Counted from the stretch's first letter, positions 37,756 through 47,110 are shown. The stretch: 64,000 nt of DNA from Novosphingobium sp. 18050 (GCF_902706195.1 NZ_CACSJO010000007.1:122890-186889), one strand, 5' to 3'. Program-made: numbers and translations. The notes: a model not told the origin generated them from the letters alone.

Positions 37756-40557
37756 ATGCAAAGTCGCCACATAGTGATCCCGCCAATGAAATTCAGTCCG
37801 CGTAACCAGATCGCGCATGGCTCCGCCGCGGTGCTTCAGGCGCAGTACTCTGCCCTGCGGACGCAAATTCCGCTGATGTATGCGCTGATGGCCGTTAACA
37901 TGCTCTTCCTGGCGGCCGCGACTTACGGCGAGGTGCCGTTCGCCCATAGCGTCGGAGTGCCGGGTGTGCTTTGCGCGCTGATAGGGGTTCGAACCGCGGT
38001 CTGGCTGTTTCGCCGCGGAAGAAATCCCGATCCCGCCAGAATTCGCCGTTACCTTTTGGGCACGGTCGCGGCCTCGGTAATCCTGAGTTCTGCTTTCGGG
38101 GGTTGGGGCTATCTGCTGATGAGCGAAGCCGAGCCGGTCCGCACCACCTCAATAGCGCTTTACGTGTTCGTGGGATCCATCAGCTGCTGCTATTGTCTGC
38201 ATGCGCTGCCGATCGCGGGATGGTGCGTCCTCCTCTTCGGTGCTCTCCCCGTCACGGGGCGTCTGGTCTTTTCATCCGACACTTACCTGATGGGCATCGG
38301 CCTAACCTTCTTCGTGGCTTCCGGCGTCATCCTGCGATCGCTTGCCAAAAGCCACGCCGCCTTCAGAGAAACGCTCCACTCGCGTTCGGAAATGGGCGCC
38401 CTCATCGACGCTCTTCAGTCCAGTCAGGAACACTACCGCCACTCGGTCGAGCTCAACCCGCAGATCCCTTGGATCACCGACAGAACCGGCGCTGTTATCG
38501 AACTTAGTCCCCGATGGACGAAGCTGACCGGCATAAAGAGTGAGGATGCTCTCGGGTGGCGTTGGACGGCCGCGGTTCACCCCGACGATCTGCCACACGT
38601 CCAGGAAGTCTGGACCGCCGCATTGCAATGCGCGGATGCTGGCGGATATGCGGACGTCCGCTATCGCCTTCAACTTGCCGGCGGCGATTTCCGCTGGTTC
38701 CGCGCCCGCGCCCTCCCCCGGCTCGATGCGGACGGCGAGATCCTTTCTTGGTATGGGAACCTTGAAGACATCCACGACCAGGTTGCGGCTGAACAGGCGG
38801 TACAGGCCAGCGAGGAGCGCTACCGCCTGGCGTCTTTGGCCACCAACGACGTAATCTGGGACGTGTCGCTCGGCCATGATCACATCGAGTGGAGCGGCGC
38901 CGCAGCGACGGTGCTGGGGTATCCCGAAGCACTGCAGGGAACCTCGCGAGGCTGGTGGGTGGAGCGCCTTCACCCTGATGATCGCGCCCGAGTTCTTGAG
39001 CAATTTCAGAATATGGACGCGCCCGACCTCACGCAATGGGCACAGGAATTCAGGTTCCTGGCCGGTGATGGTGCCTACCTGCATCTGGTTGCCCGTGGCT
39101 ACGTCGTCCGTGATGAGGAGGGAAAACCCGCTCGACTCATTGGCTCCCTGCAGGACTTGACCAGCCAGAAGCGCTATGAGGAGAAGCTGCGGCAGGCGGC
39201 CCACTACGATGCTCTGACAAACCTGCCGAACCGGGTCCTGTTCAGCGAGCGCCTGGAAGCGGCGCTTCAGGAGGCGCGCCTCCATGGGGGCCAGGTCCAG
39301 CTGATCGTCCTCGACGTCGATCGCTTCAAGGCCACTAATGAAACCCTCGGGCACGATGCGGGAGACGCCTTGCTGTGTGAGATTGCTGCCCGGCTTCTCA
39401 AAGCCGTGCCGGCTCATGCAACCGTGGCGCGTCTGGGCGGCGATGAGTTCGCAATCATCTGCCCCGCTTCACAGCAAAACAATCTTGCGGTTTCTGCGGT
39501 TCAACGACTTCTTGCGGCGGTAAGCGAACCCATGACATTCAACGGGCGCCAGCTCGATGTGAGCCTGAGCGCAGGTTCAGCGACAGCTTTCTGCGATGGC
39601 CAAAATCCTGAAGAGCTCCATAAAAACGCCGATCTCGCGCTATACGCAGCCAAGGGCGAAGGCTCCGGCCAGGTCTGCTGGTTCAAGCCCGAACTCAAGA
39701 CCGCTGCGGAACGTCAGACGCAGATGCTGTACGACGCGCGCGAAGCGCTGCGCGATGACCGTATCGTTCCCTTCTATCAACCCAAGGTCTGTCTTCGCTC
39801 CGGGGCGTGTCTGGGCTTCGAAGCCCTTCTGCGCTGGCACCACCACCGCGGCCTGCGCTCGCCTGGTGCCATCGGAGCTGCCCTCAATGACACCGACGTT
39901 TCATCCAAATTGACCGATCGCATGATCGAGCGCGTCATCGCCGACCTGCTGTTCTGGCAAGACAGCGGCGTCGATGTCGGACGCATCGCCATCAATGGTG
40001 CTCCGGGTGATTTTCAGCGGGGCGACTTCGCCGATCGCATATTGAACCGTTTGGCGCATGCAGGGCTTGCACCATCCCTCCTCGAACTGGAGGTGACGGA
40101 GTCTGTGTTCGTGGGGCAACTGGCCGAGACGGTCAGCCAAACCCTCGCAACCCTTTCAGAGGCCGGCGTGAAGATCGCGCTGGATGATTTCGGAACGGGT
40201 TATGCCTCGCTCACCCATCTCAAGCAGTTTCCAGTCGACACGCTCAAGATCGATCGCTCGTTCATTTCGCGCCTGGACGCCCGCGACCGCGAAGATGCCG
40301 CGATCGTCAGCGCGGTCATACATCTGGCCAAGAACCTTGGCATCACCACTGTCGCTGAAGGTATCGAAACGCCGTTCCAGGCGGCGCACGTCGCGCGGGA
40401 GGGGTGCGACATTGCGCAGGGGTTCCTCTTCGGCAGGCCGATGGCCGCCGCCCATGTCAGCGATGTCGTGCTGAACTGGAGCGCCCCGTCTGTGCTTTCT
40501 GTCATTGCCTCGGGAATGCACGCACGAGGAAGGGACCGTATCCTGACCACAGGATAA
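37756..40557 (+). CDS. Membrane PAS-GGDEF-EAL cyclic-di-GMP protein
   Basis: About 933 residues. An N-terminal membrane region of five to six helices (about 30-190) is followed by a first PAS (about 220-345), a second PAS (about 350-475), GGDEF (about 480-640, motif LGGDEF) and EAL (about 655-915). EAL residues are retained: EALLRW, N in IAING, E in LELEVTES, DDFGTG, K-x-D in LKIDRSF, and AEGIET. Both synthesis and breakdown of cyclic-di-GMP are possible. The start is uncertain: ATG 37756 or 37786; TTG/ATG extension to 37672 has weak support. Confidence 0.88.
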   Translation: MQSRHIVIPPMKFSPRNQIAHGSAAVLQAQYSALRTQIPLMYALMAVNMLFLAAATYGEVPFAHSVGVPGVLCALIGVRTAVWLFRRGRNPDPARIRRYLLGTVAASVILSSAFGGWGYLLMSEAEPVRTTSIALYVFVGSISCCYCLHALPIAGWCVLLFGALPVTGRLVFSSDTYLMGIGLTFFVASGVILRSLAKSHAAFRETLHSRSEMGALIDALQSSQEHYRHSVELNPQIPWITDRTGAVIELSPRWTKLTGIKSEDALGWRWTAAVHPDDLPHVQEVWTAALQCADAGGYADVRYRLQLAGGDFRWFRARALPRLDADGEILSWYGNLEDIHDQVAAEQAVQASEERYRLASLATNDVIWDVSLGHDHIEWSGAAATVLGYPEALQGTSRGWWVERLHPDDRARVLEQFQNMDAPDLTQWAQEFRFLAGDGAYLHLVARGYVVRDEEGKPARLIGSLQDLTSQKRYEEKLRQAAHYDALTNLPNRVLFSERLEAALQEARLHGGQVQLIVLDVDRFKATNETLGHDAGDALLCEIAARLLKAVPAHATVARLGGDEFAIICPASQQNNLAVSAVQRLLAAVSEPMTFNGRQLDVSLSAGSATAFCDGQNPEELHKNADLALYAAKGEGSGQVCWFKPELKTAAERQTQMLYDAREALRDDRIVPFYQPKVCLRSGACLGFEALLRWHHHRGLRSPGAIGAALNDTDVSSKLTDRMIERVIADLLFWQDSGVDVGRIAINGAPGDFQRGDFADRILNRLAHAGLAPSLLELEVTESVFVGQLAETVSQTLATLSEAGVKIALDDFGTGYASLTHLKQFPVDTLKIDRSFISRLDARDREDAAIVSAVIHLAKNLGITTVAEGIETPFQAAHVAREGCDIAQGFLFGRPMAAAHVSDVVLNWSAPSVLSVIASGMHARGRDRILTTG

Positions 40558-40655
40558 CTCTGCGGTCAGGAGCGGTCAGGCGCGTCCGGATGGTGGGAGC
40601 CGCGCAGTGCCATGCGAGCGATTAGAAACGATCGCTAACGGACGTCTTTGCTATG

Positions 40656-40686
40656 TTTCCTCCCGGCTCAATCAGCCGGGAGGAAA
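40656..40686. terminator. Bidirectional terminator
   Basis: Perfect 13-bp stem TTTCCTCCCGGCT/AGCCGGGAGGAAA (40656-40668/40674-40686) with loop CAATC. It lies between the convergent GGDEF-EAL gene and the globin gene. Confidence 0.85.
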
Positions 40687-40690
40687 TCAG

Positions 40691-41137
40691 TCACTCTGCC
40701 TGCTGCGTGTACACGGCTGCTTCCTTGCCGATCAGGATGTCAGCGAGAAACCAGTACGCTTCGCCCCAGGCGGCAAGCACCTCGTCAGATGCGGCTTCAC
40801 CTACCACATCACGAATAGCCGGCAGCAGGGCCTCGGCGACGAGCGGATAGTGTTCCGCCTTCACCCCGGTTTCCACGTGCCGCTGAACCATACGCTCGAC
40901 AACTGGCGTGAGGTTCTGAAGTTTGTCCACATTCTGCGCATAGCCGAGGATAGCGGCGGCGAGACGCCGCGGCTGCTCGCCCGATTCTTGCGCCGCGTGG
41001 TCGAACAACGACCGCACCTCCTCGTTGACGAAGAGACGCTCATACATACGCGTGGTGATCGCCACGCCGTGCTGCTGCAGCACCGGCGCGGTGGCTTTGA
41101 CGATGGCAATGGTCTGTTCGGATAGCGGCGCAGCCAT
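40691..41137 (-). CDS. Single-domain globin (NO-detoxification type)
   Basis: 148-residue globin, similar to the haem domain of flavohaemoglobin Hmp and Vitreoscilla haemoglobin. The distal region has LFDHAAQESGEQPRRLA; the proximal haem His is in QRHVETGVKAEHYPLV (near 80). No reductase domain follows. ATG 41137 (MAAPLSEQTI) is chosen because a longer start runs into the operator. It faces the Rrf2/NsrR gene across a 90-base region with two palindromes, so NO-responsive expression is probable. It ends at the shared terminator. Confidence 0.9.
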   Translation of the reverse strand: MAAPLSEQTIAIVKATAPVLQQHGVAITTRMYERLFVNEEVRSLFDHAAQESGEQPRRLAAAILGYAQNVDKLQNLTPVVERMVQRHVETGVKAEHYPLVAEALLPAIRDVVGEAASDEVLAAWGEAYWFLADILIGKEAAVYTQQAE

Positions 41138-41152
41138 AGAAGCTCCCCTTAA

Positions 41153-41173
41153 AGATGCACAATCAATGCATCT
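41153..41173. promoter_or_regulatory. NsrR-type operator 1
   Basis: Perfect inverted repeat AGATGCA-N7-TGCATCT, 15 bases before the globin start. The half-site arrangement fits the NsrR family (imperfect 11-1-11 palindromes with GATGYA-like arms). Confidence 0.6.
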
Positions 41174-41190
41174 ATACAACGACGCTTAAA

Positions 41191-41211
41191 AGATGCAAAG
41201 ACTTTGCATGT
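41191..41211. promoter_or_regulatory. NsrR-type operator 2
   Basis: ATGCAAAG-A-CTTTGCAT is a 17-bp perfect palindrome (41193-41209) inside a longer imperfect one reaching CTTAAA/TTTAAG. It ends 17 bases before the Rrf2 gene start, so autoregulation is expected. It shares the ATGCA arm with operator 1. Confidence 0.6.
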
Positions 41212-41227
41212 TTAAGCTCACGCCCTG

Positions 41228-41683
41228 ATGCGCCTGACGACCTACACCGATTACGCTCTGCGCATGCTGCTCCACGCCGCCCTCATGGCGCGTGAAGGCG
41301 CGGGACTGATGTCGATCGCACAGGTTGCGGCTGATCATGCCATTTCTCGCAACCATGCGATGAAAGTGGTGAACGTGCTAGCGAATGCGGGCCTGCTGGA
41401 AACCGTTCGGGGCCGAAGCGGGGGCTTCCGTCTCGGCCGGCCGGCTGAGGCCATTACGCTTGGCGAAGTCGTGCGCCTCACCGAGCCCTGCATCACCCCC
41501 GCGGACTGTGACGGCTGCGTCTTGAGCAGCACTTGCGGCTTGAAAGGCATGCTTAACCGCGCGATGAATGCCTTCCTTGCAGAACTCGATAGCCAAACGC
41601 TTGCTCAGGCAGCGGCCTCGTCCCGTCTTCCGCCCCGTCTCGCGATGAGACGGGAACAAGTACGCGAGAATGCGGTGCTGTAG
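41228..41683 (+). CDS. nsrR: Rrf2 family regulator, NsrR-like
   Basis: 151-residue winged-helix protein (MRLTTYTDYALRMLLHAAL; SRNHAMKVVNVLANAGLLETVRGRSGGFRL). It carries the NsrR iron-sulphur cysteines C88, C94, C97 and C103 in a CITPADCDGCVLSSTC loop. NsrR represses NO-detoxification genes and is released on nitrosylation of its cluster. Here it sits divergent from a globin with two operators between them, so it probably represses both. The ATG start is certain by homology. Confidence 0.88.
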   Translation: MRLTTYTDYALRMLLHAALMAREGAGLMSIAQVAADHAISRNHAMKVVNVLANAGLLETVRGRSGGFRLGRPAEAITLGEVVRLTEPCITPADCDGCVLSSTCGLKGMLNRAMNAFLAELDSQTLAQAAASSRLPPRLAMRREQVRENAVL

Positions 41684-41780
41684 GAAGCGACCATACGGAA
41701 CCGCGAGAGAAAGCCGTAGGCGGGTATCGCAACATCACTGAGGTTCGGAGGGGCCGAAAGCCCGCCAAACTTGTCGGCGC

Positions 41781-42200
41781 TTATTGCAGGCCCTGATCCT
41801 GTACCTTCGCCAACAAGCCAATCAACAGCGGACCAAGCCGGCGGATTTCTTCCCGATGTGTGGCGCTCAAGGCTGCCAGTGTCTCGTGGCCGGCTCCGGT
41901 CAAAGCTAGCACGGCCTGCCGCTTGTCCCCGTGAGAGCGCCCGCGCTGCACAAAGTCGAGCGCGACGAGCCGGTTGACCAATCCCGTAGCGCTGTGGGGC
42001 TTGAGAATGAGGCGCTCCGCCACATAGCCGATCGTCGCCGTACCGGCCGGAGCGGCGCGGATCACCAGCAGAGCCTGATGCTGCTGCGGGGTCAGCCCGC
42101 ATTCCTCGGCTTTTTGCTCGCTGAATGCCTGGAACTGCCGCAGCGAGAAGCGGAACTCCGCAAGGGCCAGATAGTCGGCGTCAGTCAAACTCGAAGGCAT
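41781..42200 (-). CDS. MarR family transcription regulator
   Basis: 139-residue winged-helix protein: CGLTPQQHQALLVIRAAP, TIGYVAERLILKPHSATGLVNRL (recognition helix) and RSHGDKRQAVLALTGAGHE (wing, D-x-R motif). ATG 42200 is used. It is divergent from the ClC gene with a perfect palindrome near its start, so it may repress the channel. The inducer is unknown. Confidence 0.9.
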   Translation of the reverse strand: MPSSLTDADYLALAEFRFSLRQFQAFSEQKAEECGLTPQQHQALLVIRAAPAGTATIGYVAERLILKPHSATGLVNRLVALDFVQRGRSHGDKRQAVLALTGAGHETLAALSATHREEIRRLGPLLIGLLAKVQDQGLQ

Positions 42201-42241
42201 CGTGCCAGTCGCAGCGACGAGATGGGAGAGTCAATGTTGAT

Positions 42242-42262
42242 ATATATCGTATTGCGATATAT
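42242..42262. promoter_or_regulatory. Probable MarR operator
   Basis: Perfect inverted repeat ATATATCG-N5-CGATATAT (42242-42249/42255-42262), a MarR-type site, between the MarR start (42200) and the ClC start (42298). It probably controls one or both genes. Confidence 0.6.
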
Positions 42263-42297
42263 TAGACTGTATCTTCCCCGGTTGGTGAGCTGCCTTT

Positions 42298-44073
42298 ATG
42301 ACGATTCCCGCGTTCCTTCAGCGCGCCCGCCCCCTCGCCGACCATAGCGCAGACACACGCATGCTCCTGCTGGCTGCCGCTGCGCTGGTCATTGGAACCG
42401 GCGGGGCGCTGGGAGCCTGTGTGCTGCTCAAGTCCATTGCCGTCGCCACCAACCTGTTCTGGTTCGGGCGCCTATCGGCATCGCCGGCGGCCATCACCGA
42501 TAACGCGCTGGGGCTCTGGCTCGTCGCCGTACCGATTGTTGGAAGTCTGATTGTTGGTCTCATGGCGCGGTTTGGCTCAGACAAGATCCGGGGCCACGGC
42601 ATTCCAGAAGCAATTGAAGCCATCCTCTACGGGGAGAGCCGGCTGTCGTTCAAGGTTGCGCTGCTCAAGCCGCTTTCCTCCGCCATCTCCATCGGCAGCG
42701 GCGGGCCGTTCGGGGCCGAAGGCCCGATCATCATGACTGGCGGCGCGATCGGCTCGCTTTTCGCGCAGGCGTTCCACTTGAGCGCAGCAGAGCGCAAGAG
42801 CCTTCTGGTGGCCGGCGCGGCAGCGGGCATGACGGCGATTTTCGGCACGCCTATTGCCGCCATCCTCCTCGCCATCGAGGTCCTGCTTTTCGAATGGAAA
42901 CCGCGCAGCTTTGTGCCGGTCGTCGTAGGCGTGCTGACTGCCTGGCTCTGGCGCCCTCTGCTCATCGACACCGGGCCGCTGTTTCCGGCGCACCATGCCC
43001 TGGCGCTGGATGCCAGGGTTCTTGGCATTGCCCTTATTGTCGGTATCCTGACCGGTACCCAGGCAGCCCTGCTCTCCCGCATCCTGTATAAAGTCGAGGA
43101 TCAGTTTGCTCGGCTGCCGCTTCATTGGATGTGGTGGCCGGCAGTTGGCGGCCTGGCCGTCGGCCTTGGCGGCCTTATCGACGTGCATGTGCTCGGCGCC
43201 GGCTACGACAGCATCCAGGGCCTCCTCAGCGGTTCACTGGCGCTGCGAGCGGCGATTGCACTGCTGGCGGTCAAGGCGGCGGTGTGGTTGATTGCGCTGG
43301 GTTCGGGCACGTCGGGCGGCGTCCTGGCGCCGTTGCTGCTACTGGGCGGCGCGCTCGGATATCTCCTGGGCGAGGTTCTGCCGGGCGGTAGCGCTCTGTG
43401 GGCATTGGCGGGCATGGCAGGCATTCTCAGCGGAGCCATGCGTGCGCCGCTGATGGCTGCCCTCTTCGCTGTTGAACTGACTGGGGATTTCGCGATGCTC
43501 CCCCTCACGCTTGCGGCATCCGTCGGGGCCTATGCCGTCAGCGTTCTCGTCATGCCCCGTTCCATCCTTACCGAAAAGATCGCAAGGCGCGGCCGGCACA
43601 TCCTGCAGGAGTATACCGTCGATCCGTTCGAGTTTCTGCAAGCCTCGCAGGTGATGTCCGCGGAACCGGAGACATTGCCAGAGACGATGACCATCGCAGA
43701 GGCCATCGCATTCTTCGGCAGCGAGGCGCGCCACCGCAGCTATCCTGTCGTGGACGGCAACGGTTTGCTGCAGGGCCTAGTCTCTCGGTCCGATGTGCTG
43801 GGCTGGCGACTCGGTGCGTTCGAGGACAACATCTCGCTTGCCGAAGTCCTGGGTGACGTATCGCAGCCCCATGCCAATCCGCGCGATCCGGTCGCCCGCG
43901 TTGCTGACCTGATGGTCGAGACGGGGGTCGGCCGCATTCCCGTCGTCGATCCGGTGTCTGGCAAAGTCGTCGGCATTCTCACCCGGCACGACCTGTTGAA
44001 GATCAGACATGTCCATCGCGGATCTGAGGTGACCCGCAGCCGCGGTGCCCCTACTCATCAGCAAGATCGGTAG
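42298..44073 (+). CDS. ClC family chloride channel/antiporter with CBS domains
   Basis: 591-residue membrane protein. Ten or so membrane helices span about 20-430. Anion-path motifs are GSGGPFGAEGP near 137 (Glu-gate E as in G-x-E-x-P) and GSGTSGGVLAP near 335. A C-terminal CBS pair follows (VMSAEPETLPETMT; VGRIPVVDPVSGKVVGILTRHDLL). It moves chloride, possibly with proton exchange, giving a role in acid tolerance or osmotic balance. ATG 42298 is chosen; the MarR operator lies 36-56 bases before it. Confidence 0.9.
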   Translation: MTIPAFLQRARPLADHSADTRMLLLAAAALVIGTGGALGACVLLKSIAVATNLFWFGRLSASPAAITDNALGLWLVAVPIVGSLIVGLMARFGSDKIRGHGIPEAIEAILYGESRLSFKVALLKPLSSAISIGSGGPFGAEGPIIMTGGAIGSLFAQAFHLSAAERKSLLVAGAAAGMTAIFGTPIAAILLAIEVLLFEWKPRSFVPVVVGVLTAWLWRPLLIDTGPLFPAHHALALDARVLGIALIVGILTGTQAALLSRILYKVEDQFARLPLHWMWWPAVGGLAVGLGGLIDVHVLGAGYDSIQGLLSGSLALRAAIALLAVKAAVWLIALGSGTSGGVLAPLLLLGGALGYLLGEVLPGGSALWALAGMAGILSGAMRAPLMAALFAVELTGDFAMLPLTLAASVGAYAVSVLVMPRSILTEKIARRGRHILQEYTVDPFEFLQASQVMSAEPETLPETMTIAEAIAFFGSEARHRSYPVVDGNGLLQGLVSRSDVLGWRLGAFEDNISLAEVLGDVSQPHANPRDPVARVADLMVETGVGRIPVVDPVSGKVVGILTRHDLLKIRHVHRGSEVTRSRGAPTHQQDR

Positions 44074-44104
44074 CCTTGTGGGCCGATGATCAGCTGTAAT
44101 ATTT

Positions 44105-44410
44105 TCAGCCTGCGTAGTTCACATCGACAAACAGCCGCGTGAACTCGAGCGGAGTCGGGGCGGCGCCATGACGGGCGCCATCCTCGCGAGCGGTGAGCCA
44201 CACCATATTGATGTGGCTTGCTTGATCAGTGGAAAACCGCATGCGGCTCGCCACGATGTCGTGCCAGCGCCCGGGAAGATTCCAGACTTCCTGGAGATGG
44301 ACCTCCAATGCGTCCAGGATCGCTTCCTTGTCGGGATCAAGCGCCCCGATGGCGCGCAGCACGTAGCTGTCCAGCAGCTCGAGAAACGGCTTGTCTTCGT
44401 ACCGGTTCAT
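44105..44410 (-). CDS. Hypothetical alphaproteobacterial protein
   Basis: 101-residue soluble protein. It has YVLRAIGALDPDKEAILDAL, HLQEVWNLPGRWHDIVASRM, FSTDQASHINMVWLTAREDG and a C-terminal FTRLFVDVNYAG. It looks like a compact helical protein with two Trp-rich segments. No family recognised. ATG 44410 is used. It is convergent with the ClC gene, and could be transcribed with the membrane protein gene at 44483. Confidence 0.65.
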   Translation of the reverse strand: MNRYEDKPFLELLDSYVLRAIGALDPDKEAILDALEVHLQEVWNLPGRWHDIVASRMRFSTDQASHINMVWLTAREDGARHGAAPTPLEFTRLFVDVNYAG

Positions 44411-44482
44411 TCGAACTCCGCGATCGAAAGGCGCACGAGGCTCGCCATTTCTAGCCTCATCGTGTGCGGCCGATGACCGGCG

Positions 44483-44947
44483 TCACTGCTTCAGCGCCGC
44501 CCGCGCGACCCCCTTTATGAGCCTTGCCTTTGCGCGCGCTGACAGACCATCGGTCAGAAGCTCGCGGCTGAGCCTGCGCAGCAGATGCCGCAACTCCGAA
44601 GCCGACGGGCTTCTCAAGTCGCCCATCCGCGCGGTAAGCGCAGGATAATACCATTTCACACGCGGCGCTTTCTTCACGCGGCCTCTTTCAGGTCCGTCAC
44701 CCAGCCAGATCCAAAGGATCATGAACGCCGCAGCGGCGGTGCCGAAGGCCAGAACCATGACCCTGATCCCGCCGCCCCCGTCCCACAATGCGCAGCCCAT
44801 CAGAAGGGCAGTCATCAGGACAGGAGCGGCGAAGGGGTGATGTGTCTTTTGACCGGCGGCAACGCTGAGCAAGCATGCCATAGCAACGATCAACAGACTC
44901 GCCGCTATTTCTGCTGCTGAGGTTATACATACGAGGATCAAGTCCAT
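44483..44947 (-). CDS. Small membrane protein of unknown function
   Basis: 154-residue protein with three predicted membrane helices (about 5-30, 40-60, 65-85; e.g. LILVCITSAAEIAASLLIVAMACLL). A basic cytoplasmic tail has SASELRHLLRRLSRELLTDG. ATG 44947 follows AGGAGG by 5 bases, better than GTG 44953. No family recognised. Confidence 0.6.
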   Translation of the reverse strand: MDLILVCITSAAEIAASLLIVAMACLLSVAAGQKTHHPFAAPVLMTALLMGCALWDGGGGIRVMVLAFGTAAAAFMILWIWLGDGPERGRVKKAPRVKWYYPALTARMGDLRSPSASELRHLLRRLSRELLTDGLSARAKARLIKGVARAALKQ

Positions 44948-45123
44948 GACCACCTCCTCTCCCAGTCAATCGGGATTGCGAGGCAATGATACCGCATCCC
45001 CTACTGCGGCATCAAGGCTGAGATGGAGCCGTTCCGGTCGCTTGGTGTGCCGGGGCTGCGGCAGCCCTAACAGAACGCGCGTTGGCATAGATCCAGACTA
45101 GCCGGCATGCAGCTGCAGCTTGG

Positions 45124-45369
45124 CTACTGGATTGTTGGAGGTGCAGGATTGTGTTCTGCGACAAGGCCATTGAACAACAGGAACGCGACCATGTGCGCAC
45201 GATTTCGCGTCCGGGTTTTGAGGCGGACGTTTTCGACATGCCGCTCCACCGTGCACGGCGCAATCGAGAGCCGGATCGCGACTTCCTTTGCCGACAGTCC
45301 ATCGGTGACGAGGCTAACTATCTCGCGCTCACGGCTCGTGAGCGAAGGACTTGTGTTTCCCACAACCAT
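45124..45369 (-). CDS. Stand-alone LuxR-type HTH protein
   Basis: 81 residues, almost entirely one LuxR/FixJ HTH domain: LTSREREIVSLVTDGLSAKE, VAIRLSIAPCTVERHVENVR. No receiver domain is present. Either a small autonomous regulator (GerE-like) or the HTH end of a broken response regulator; the upstream 300 bases contain no receiver remnant that I recognise. ATG 45369. Confidence 0.75.
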   Translation of the reverse strand: MVVGNTSPSLTSREREIVSLVTDGLSAKEVAIRLSIAPCTVERHVENVRLKTRTRNRAHMVAFLLFNGLVAEHNPAPPTIQ

Positions 45370-45673
45370 TTTAAATTGCCCCCAATCAAATCACTGATCC
45401 TGAAGATTATCTTATAGTTTTCTGGCTACTTCAGTTGGACCCCTGCGACTCGGTATACACGTAAGTCCCGTTAACATCCTGCTTATTTTTGTGGGGGATT
45501 TTCAGGAGGGGCGCCACTCCAATACGGCTTGGCGCAAACCGGCCGGTACTCGCCTATTGTACCGATCCTTGGCTTGTTGCCTACCGGACTACCATCTTCG
45601 GGGCCCGCGGCCGAGCCGCGTAAACTTCGGGCCAGCCCATTACCTCAATTTTAGTAGGAAAACTGCGCCGCCA
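45370..45673. other. Gene-free, lower-GC region
   Basis: About 300 bases upstream of the LuxR gene with no supported coding frame. It contains a T-rich stretch near 45485 and AGGAGGGG near 45505. The promoter for the LuxR gene is presumably here, but I cannot name it. Confidence 0.4.
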
Positions 45674-45886
45674 TCAGTGGTCCGCCGAGCGGAAATTCAG
45701 GTCTGGATCGTCCAGGCCGCTTTCCGAAGCAGGCAGCACTCGGCCACTGAGCTTCGTGTCGATCATCAGGATGAAGAACTCGAGAAGATCACCGTCGTCC
45801 TGCGGCCAATTTCCGAATGACGCCGCCTTGAGAGGCTCACGGACGTCTTCTTCGGTTGCGCCAAGCAGTGTTTCAATTGCCTTCAT
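45674..45886 (-). CDS. Possible small hypothetical protein
   Basis: 70-residue frame: MKAIETLLGATEEDVREPLK, then SFGNWPQDDGDLLEFFILMIDTKLSGRVL. The amphipathic helices and acidic composition look protein-like. ATG 45886 is chosen over a longer frame whose N-terminus looks non-coding. No family recognised. Confidence 0.35.
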   Translation of the reverse strand: MKAIETLLGATEEDVREPLKAASFGNWPQDDGDLLEFFILMIDTKLSGRVLPASESGLDDPDLNFRSADH

Positions 45887-46159
45887 AGGCACTTGATATG
45901 CCAACAGGAAGGCCGCGCCAACTCCCGGAAAAATCAGGCGTGCCCTTTTCCGCAATCCCTGAACGGGACGCAATCGGTTCTGCTGAAAACACTGGCCGCC
46001 CTCGTCACGGCCGATCCGTTTGGCGATTGGGCCAATCATATGGAAACCGAACTCTCCCGTCTGCCGGCTCATCGCGGACGTCGGCTCGGGAGCCGCCTCG
46101 TTGCGCCAAAGTCTGCGGTAGGCTAGCCGCAATCACCACATAGACACTTCACACAACCT

Positions 46160-47110
46160 TCACTTGCCCTGTTTCGTCGCGCAGTGATCGTCATCCGTGG
46201 GCGGAATGAAGCTCACTTGGGCGATGCGCCACGATCGATCGCTATCTCCAGGCCAGTAGGACCGTGGGTGGCGTGACTCTTCGGGGGGATGGTGGTCATG
46301 CACTTCAACATGGATAAGACGTCCCGTCTCGCGAAGGCGAACCGTCGAGCCGGGAAACTCGGTACGGATGCGGTCGCACAGTGCCTGGGCATCTTCGGAG
46401 AGATCTGGGCCAGAGAGCGCGCGCGGTGCCCCATCGACGAGCTCCGCTGTCGCCGAGCGCAGAGCCTTGATCCCATCGTTGATGATGTCGAGCGAGATGA
46501 CCGCGGCGGCCAACGAGTCGGCCCACCACCAACCTACGCCAAGGCCTACCACGCCGAACAGTCCCGCAGCGCCGGTCAGCCAGTTCGCCTTGTTCATCAA
46601 CGCGTCTGTGTGCAGCAGTTTGTCGTTGAGCGCCTTTGCCAGCGGCAGTTCCTTGCGGCCGATGATCATAGGGGGGACCAGCGAATAGAGCTGGGCCGCG
46701 ATCATCAGCCAGCCCAGCCAGATTTCGTGTCCGAACACGAAGATTGAAGCGACGCTGGGATGCTCTGCGGCAACGAGAGCGCTTACCGCGTCGTAGAGCA
46801 GGATCGCGCCGACGGCGGCCAGGGCCACCGCCGCCACGAAGAAGCCAAGCCCGTTGACGCGGTGGAAACCAAAGGGGAAGCGTTTGGAGGGTCTTGCTTT
46901 ACCTTCGACGCGTGCCGCGAGGAGGAACATTACTGGCGGTACGAGCCCGAGCGTGTCCTCGATCCAGGCCGTTTTCATCGTCTGGCTCTGGCCCAGCACC
47001 AGCCCCATCGCGATGATGATCGTACTACTCCAGAACAGATTCCAATATTCCAGGTGAACGGCCTTGCGCATCGCGTCTTCGAGTTCAGCGGGCAAGTGTG
47101 GGTTTCTCAA
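46160..47110 (-). CDS. Cation diffusion facilitator family transporter
   Basis: 316-residue CDF protein with six membrane helices over about 25-220 (e.g. WSSTIIIAMGLVLGQ, GLGFFVAAVALAAVGAILLYDAV). Metal-site residues are HTDALMNKANWLTG near 170. A cytoplasmic tail follows (RTEFPGSTVRLRETGRLIHVEVHD). It exports divalent metal such as zinc, iron or manganese against proton. TTG 47110 overlaps the lipoprotein stop by 3-4 bases (ATTGA); ATG 47071 is the next option. It forms an operon with the binding lipoprotein. Confidence 0.88.
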   Translation of the reverse strand: MRNPHLPAELEDAMRKAVHLEYWNLFWSSTIIIAMGLVLGQSQTMKTAWIEDTLGLVPPVMFLLAARVEGKARPSKRFPFGFHRVNGLGFFVAAVALAAVGAILLYDAVSALVAAEHPSVASIFVFGHEIWLGWLMIAAQLYSLVPPMIIGRKELPLAKALNDKLLHTDALMNKANWLTGAAGLFGVVGLGVGWWWADSLAAAVISLDIINDGIKALRSATAELVDGAPRALSGPDLSEDAQALCDRIRTEFPGSTVRLRETGRLIHVEVHDHHPPEESRHPRSYWPGDSDRSWRIAQVSFIPPTDDDHCATKQGK

